Source: Eisenibacter elegans DSM 3317
GTDB taxonomy: Bacteria > Bacteroidota > Bacteroidia > Cytophagales > Microscillaceae
Reading direction: 5' to 3'
Assembly (NCBI RefSeq): GCF_000430505.1
Contig: NZ_KE387152.1
Location: forward strand, 124,001-188,000
Length of the DNA: 64,000 nt
This document shows, in pieces, positions 61,135-64,000 of this stretch (the first letter of the stretch is position 1; the number at the start of each line of letters is the position of its first letter). A program made the position numbers and the translations under genes. The notes beneath the pieces were generated by a model. It was not told the DNA's origin, made no database searches, and saw only the letters and a program-made list of their open reading frames with translations.

Positions 61135-61157
61135 CCCTAGAGGCAAATCCTCTAGGG
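61135..61157 (-). terminator. Hairpin after the M14 peptidase gene (minus strand)
   Basis: CCCTAGAGG and CCTCTAGGG are a perfect 9-base inverted repeat with a 5-base loop (CAAAT). On the minus strand it is followed by TTTATC. It lies about 37 bases past the peptidase stop and may end that transcript, though the T run is weak. Confidence 0.45.
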
Positions 61158-61193
61158 CTGTAGATTAAAATCGGTGATGTGCAAATGCTTAGG

Positions 61194-63755
61194 TTATTGG
61201 CGCACAATATTACCAAAAAACAAGGCATTGATAAATAAGCGATTCGTGCCATACCAAAAAGCCCTGAAGTTGGGGTTGTCGGCCATCGCGATGATGTTGC
61301 CACGCCCTAACTGGAAGGTTGCCACTGCCGCACTGTTGGCAATCAACGGCAGGTTTTGCTTGGAAATATACCCGGCCATCAATGGCTTTTCAGTATATAC
61401 CAAGGGGTTGGCAAAGGGGTTTTTGCTGCGCTGTATGAATACATTATTGGCTCTGAAAAGCGGCAACAGCGCCTCGTGATAGCCATAAGCCAAGGGGTGG
61501 GTAGTGTCTATTTTGGCTGCAAAAATAGCACCTCCGATAGCTTGTGCGCCGCGTAGACGCTCGCGGTCTGCATAGGTGTATTGCTTGGTCGAGTCAACTT
61601 TGAAGTTGGTATTTTTAAGCTCTAAGCCAACCCACTGCCGGGCGGCAAGCCAACGGTTGGCCGTAGTCAGGGTGATGAGTGTTCCGCCGGTACTGACAAA
61701 CTCCTTGATTTTCTGCACACCCTGCTCGCCTAGGGTTTGGTAGCCTCCGCCGGGCATAACAATAGTGGTATAGCGGGAAAGGTCAGCGCTGGCGATGTCA
61801 GCAGCTTCAATCATTGAGAGCGGCATGTGGTAGCGCTGGTCGAGTACGTGCCAGATTTCGCCTGCTTCGTAGCTATATGTGCCATTGCCCACAATCATCA
61901 GTACCTTGGGGAGTTGTAGCGCCTCAAAAGAGCGGCTGCCAAGATCTACCCCTTTGTCTGAAAGCCCCTTTGTGAGCGCGTAGATGTCTAGGCCATTGTC
62001 TTTGGCCAACTGCGCCAAGCGCTCCGGCCATTGGCCTTCGGGGGTATGCTGAATCCCTACCGGAAGCAGTATCGTACCAAGGCCAAAATACTCTTTCTTA
62101 CCTTCTACTACAGTCTCAAAAGCTTCTGTTACTACTTTTAGTCTGGCATCGGCCAGCATCAACTCGTGTGCAGCACGCGGGGCATAGTAGCCATCCCAAC
62201 GGAAAGCATAGACTACCGCATCTGTCGCATCGCCGATGAGCTTGCCTTCGGGAAAGCGGAGCGAGTCTACCTTATCGCCACGGGGAGCGTTGGCTTGCTC
62301 ATAGGGTAGGTTAAAGGCCAAGGGAAAAGTCCAAGCCGAGATATCATAAAAAAGACTGTCAGTAAAACTGGTTTCTTTTTGGAACATCGCCCGCACTAGG
62401 CCTTCCTTAGGTTGGCTGAGAGGAATGACATAGGCTTTTCCTTTTTTAAACTGCTTGTAGTCGCTGCCCAATTCATAAAACTCAATGCCTTGGGTATGGA
62501 GTATTTCAGCAAAGTGATAATTGCGGGCGAGGTCGTATTCGCTGCCCACTACATAACCTGTGCCGCCTTTGTTGGCCTTGAAAAAGTCACGCTGAAACCC
62601 TAGCAGTTCTTCGCGCATAGCCTGTGCGGCAGCGAGGGTAGAAAGAGCTGTCGTAAACTGATTGCGGATGGTAAAGGGGAAATGCAAGATGCCGTTCTCA
62701 CTGTCTTGGGCGTGCCCACGAGAGCTGGCCTGTTCAAACAAGATGCCGATGCCCCCCTGTACGTCGGGATAGGTAGAGCCTTTGCCATAATAAAAATCAT
62801 CGAAGCTCTCTTTGGTGTAGTAGAGCGAGCGGATTTTGTCGAGCGCCTTGCCGTGAAATTCGGCAATCTTGCCGGTAAGCTCTTGGTTTTTGGCAGGAGT
62901 AAGGGGGTTAGTGCGCGAAGGGATACCGGGTTGGAAGAAGTAGGTGGCATTAGTACCCATTTCGTGTTGGTCTGTCAAGATATTGGGCATCCAAGCTTGG
63001 TACTGGCGGATACGGCCCTTGCTTTCGGGCATTTGTACAGGAAGCCAGTCACGGTTGAGGTCAAACCAATAGTGGTTGGTACGCCCGCGTGGGTAGGCTT
63101 CGTTAAACTCACGGCTGGCGGGGTCGGTAACGAGGGTATGGCTGCGGTGCGAATTGACCCAAGAGGCAAAGCGGTTGAAGCCGTCGGGGTTGAAGCAGGG
63201 GTCGAGCAAGATGACCGTATTTTGGAGCATCGTCTCAATCTCGGCGCTCTGAGCAGCCGCCAAATAATAGGCGACCAAGGCCGCAGAGTTGCCCCCACTG
63301 GGTTCGTTGCCGTGGACACTATGCCCCAACCATACTACTACCGGCGCTTGGCTGATATTGACCCCGCCCGACTGCGCAGGGTTGCTGAGCTTGAGGTGTT
63401 CTTGGCGAATGTCTTCGAGGCGGCTGTGGTTCTGAGGAGAGGTGATGGTCAGCAGCAGCAGGGGACGCATCTCAAAACTGCGTGCATACTCTGTGATGGT
63501 AATGCGGGGCGAGGCTGCGGCAAGTGCCTGCATATAGTAGCTGAGCTGGTCGTGGGAGAGATGCCATTCGCCTATCTCAAAACCAAAAAACTGCCTCGGT
63601 GTAGGGATGGCAGGGTCGTATTGGATGCCCTCTTGGGGTAGGTAATATGACAGGTCTGTTTGGGCGGCTGTTTGGGCTTGACCCGATACCGAGCCAACCA
63701 TACAAACGAGCAAACCCAACGCAAGGGAATAACTTAGAGCATAGAAATAACGCAT
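61194..63755 (-). CDS. M14 family zinc carboxypeptidase-like protein, exported
   Basis: An 853-residue exported metallopeptidase with signal peptide (SYSLALGLLVCMVGSVSGQAQ). The M14 domain (about 55-400) has the zinc ligands in VWLGHSVHGNEPSGGNSA (His148, Glu151) and DQHEMGTNATYF (His264), the NPDGFNRFASWVNSHR substrate block, and GIGILFEQAS with the likely catalytic Glu. The C-terminal half (about 480-853) is a larger, strand-rich domain with KVLMIVGNGTYSYEAGEIWHVLD and IVMPGGGYQTLGE segments, like the glutamine-amidotransferase-type domain common after M14 in Bacteroidota. Periplasmic or secreted; substrate unknown. Confidence 0.88.
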   Translation of the reverse strand: MRYFYALSYSLALGLLVCMVGSVSGQAQTAAQTDLSYYLPQEGIQYDPAIPTPRQFFGFEIGEWHLSHDQLSYYMQALAAASPRITITEYARSFEMRPLLLLTITSPQNHSRLEDIRQEHLKLSNPAQSGGVNISQAPVVVWLGHSVHGNEPSGGNSAALVAYYLAAAQSAEIETMLQNTVILLDPCFNPDGFNRFASWVNSHRSHTLVTDPASREFNEAYPRGRTNHYWFDLNRDWLPVQMPESKGRIRQYQAWMPNILTDQHEMGTNATYFFQPGIPSRTNPLTPAKNQELTGKIAEFHGKALDKIRSLYYTKESFDDFYYGKGSTYPDVQGGIGILFEQASSRGHAQDSENGILHFPFTIRNQFTTALSTLAAAQAMREELLGFQRDFFKANKGGTGYVVGSEYDLARNYHFAEILHTQGIEFYELGSDYKQFKKGKAYVIPLSQPKEGLVRAMFQKETSFTDSLFYDISAWTFPLAFNLPYEQANAPRGDKVDSLRFPEGKLIGDATDAVVYAFRWDGYYAPRAAHELMLADARLKVVTEAFETVVEGKKEYFGLGTILLPVGIQHTPEGQWPERLAQLAKDNGLDIYALTKGLSDKGVDLGSRSFEALQLPKVLMIVGNGTYSYEAGEIWHVLDQRYHMPLSMIEAADIASADLSRYTTIVMPGGGYQTLGEQGVQKIKEFVSTGGTLITLTTANRWLAARQWVGLELKNTNFKVDSTKQYTYADRERLRGAQAIGGAIFAAKIDTTHPLAYGYHEALLPLFRANNVFIQRSKNPFANPLVYTEKPLMAGYISKQNLPLIANSAAVATFQLGRGNIIAMADNPNFRAFWYGTNRLFINALFFGNIVRQ

Positions 63756-63847
63756 AGTAAGGTGTGTTTGATGAAAAAGTCATTTAACCCCTGAAAGCAC
63801 CCCATATCTGCTCAAGATGATAACGCTACAGGAAATTCGAAAAGCAA

Positions 63848-63888
63848 GATAAGCCAAAGCTGCTATTTGAAGCAACTATTGGCTTATC
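63848..63888 (-). terminator. Hairpin after the zinc-ribbon gene (minus strand)
   Basis: GATAAGCCAA (63848-63857) and TTGGCTTATC (63879-63888) form a perfect 10-base inverted repeat. Read on the minus strand it is followed by TTGCTTTT. It lies about 50 bases downstream of the stop of the minus-strand gene at the window edge. Confidence 0.65.
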
Positions 63889-63940
63889 CTTTAGATAGAA
63901 AACCGGTTTGACGCGCTCAATGGCAGCGCCCAAACGCTTG

Positions 63941-64000
63941 TTACTTGGCAGCGGCAGCAGCCTTAGGTTCAAACACCGTACCGCATTGGCTACAGGTATG
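63941..64000 (-). CDS. C-terminal fragment of a small zinc-ribbon protein
   Basis: The minus-strand frame entering from the window edge reads HTCSQCGTVFEPKAAAAAK and stops at TAA 63941-63943. The C-x-x-C pair and the Ala/Lys tail suggest a zinc-ribbon-type C-terminus. Too short (19 residues) to name a family. Confidence 0.5.
   Translation of the reverse strand, partial: HTCSQCGTVFEPKAAAAAK

Noticed and set aside
1-64000. tRNA and rRNA genes
   Set aside because: No cloverleaf-like sequence with a TTCGA-type arm or rRNA core sequence was noticed in the intergenic regions read; a tRNA scan would be decisive.

Overview
The window reads as chromosome of a member of the Bacteroidota, most likely a Cytophagales-type bacterium. 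The reasons are the many TAnnTTTG-type -7 promoter boxes, PorT-like, FadL-like and PD40 envelope proteins, the DUF1987 (SiaC) family, a 908-residue SucA, and CoaX and LptC in one operon. It is mostly housekeeping and envelope DNA of moderate GC, interrupted by a few AT-rich or repeat-rich intergenic patches. No rRNA, tRNA, CRISPR array, complete insertion sequence or prophage was seen.

Layout. 1-5.2 kb: glycosyltransferase end, a small membrane/winged-helix protein, a Crp/Fnr regulator coupled to a DUF58 protein, a divergent pair of exported proteins. 5.2-9.1 kb: apt, an AT-rich island of two broken envelope genes, a cluster of repeats, pyrB. 9.4-15.1 kb: lptD-like gene and a large membrane-anchored protein. 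15.3-19.7 kb: lipoprotein, sufC, a pentapeptide-repeat gene, sufD, a GbsR/MarR-type regulator. 19.7-24.7 kb (minus): LysM pseudokinase, Ser/Thr kinase with an in-frame TGA, Nif3-like protein, GlcNAc-kinase-like protein. 25-35.4 kb: dipeptidyl peptidase IV, a small barrel, SiaB-SiaC-PAS kinase module, sucA-sucB. 35.4-44.8 kb: a repeat/remnant patch, two beta-propeller-type proteins, and a minus-strand operon of giant hybrid kinase, CheY-like regulator, PP2C-like phosphatase and DCC protein. 45-52 kb (minus): AddA/RecB-like helicase and the coaX-OMP-TPR-lptC operon. 52-58.4 kb: glutamate-type dehydrogenase, uvrA, a Cys-rich unknown, a Nudix hydrolase. 58.6-64 kb: a PAS protein ending in a bare DHp domain, an M14 peptidase, and the end of a zinc-ribbon gene.

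How genes work together. LptD-like and LptC proteins belong to LPS export. SufC/SufD belong to Fe-S cluster assembly, but no sufB or sufS is adjacent. SucA/SucB form two parts of 2-oxoglutarate dehydrogenase. Signalling is dense: partner-switching (SiaB/SiaC and a PP2C-like phosphatase), phosphorelay (two histidine kinases with ATPase domains, one bare-DHp PAS protein, one receiver) and a membrane kinase/pseudokinase pair.

Most unusual: (1) the kinase next to a LysM pseudokinase is cut exactly after its membrane segment by an in-frame TGA, with about 204 intact codons beyond; (2) three more genes are broken, by a TAA, an eight-T frameshift and a TAG, all in AT-rich patches beside long palindromes reminiscent of integron attC sites; (3) a family of about 130-bp elements with terminal inverted repeats and covarying internal hairpins occurs five times, twice with a second small element nested inside at different positions.
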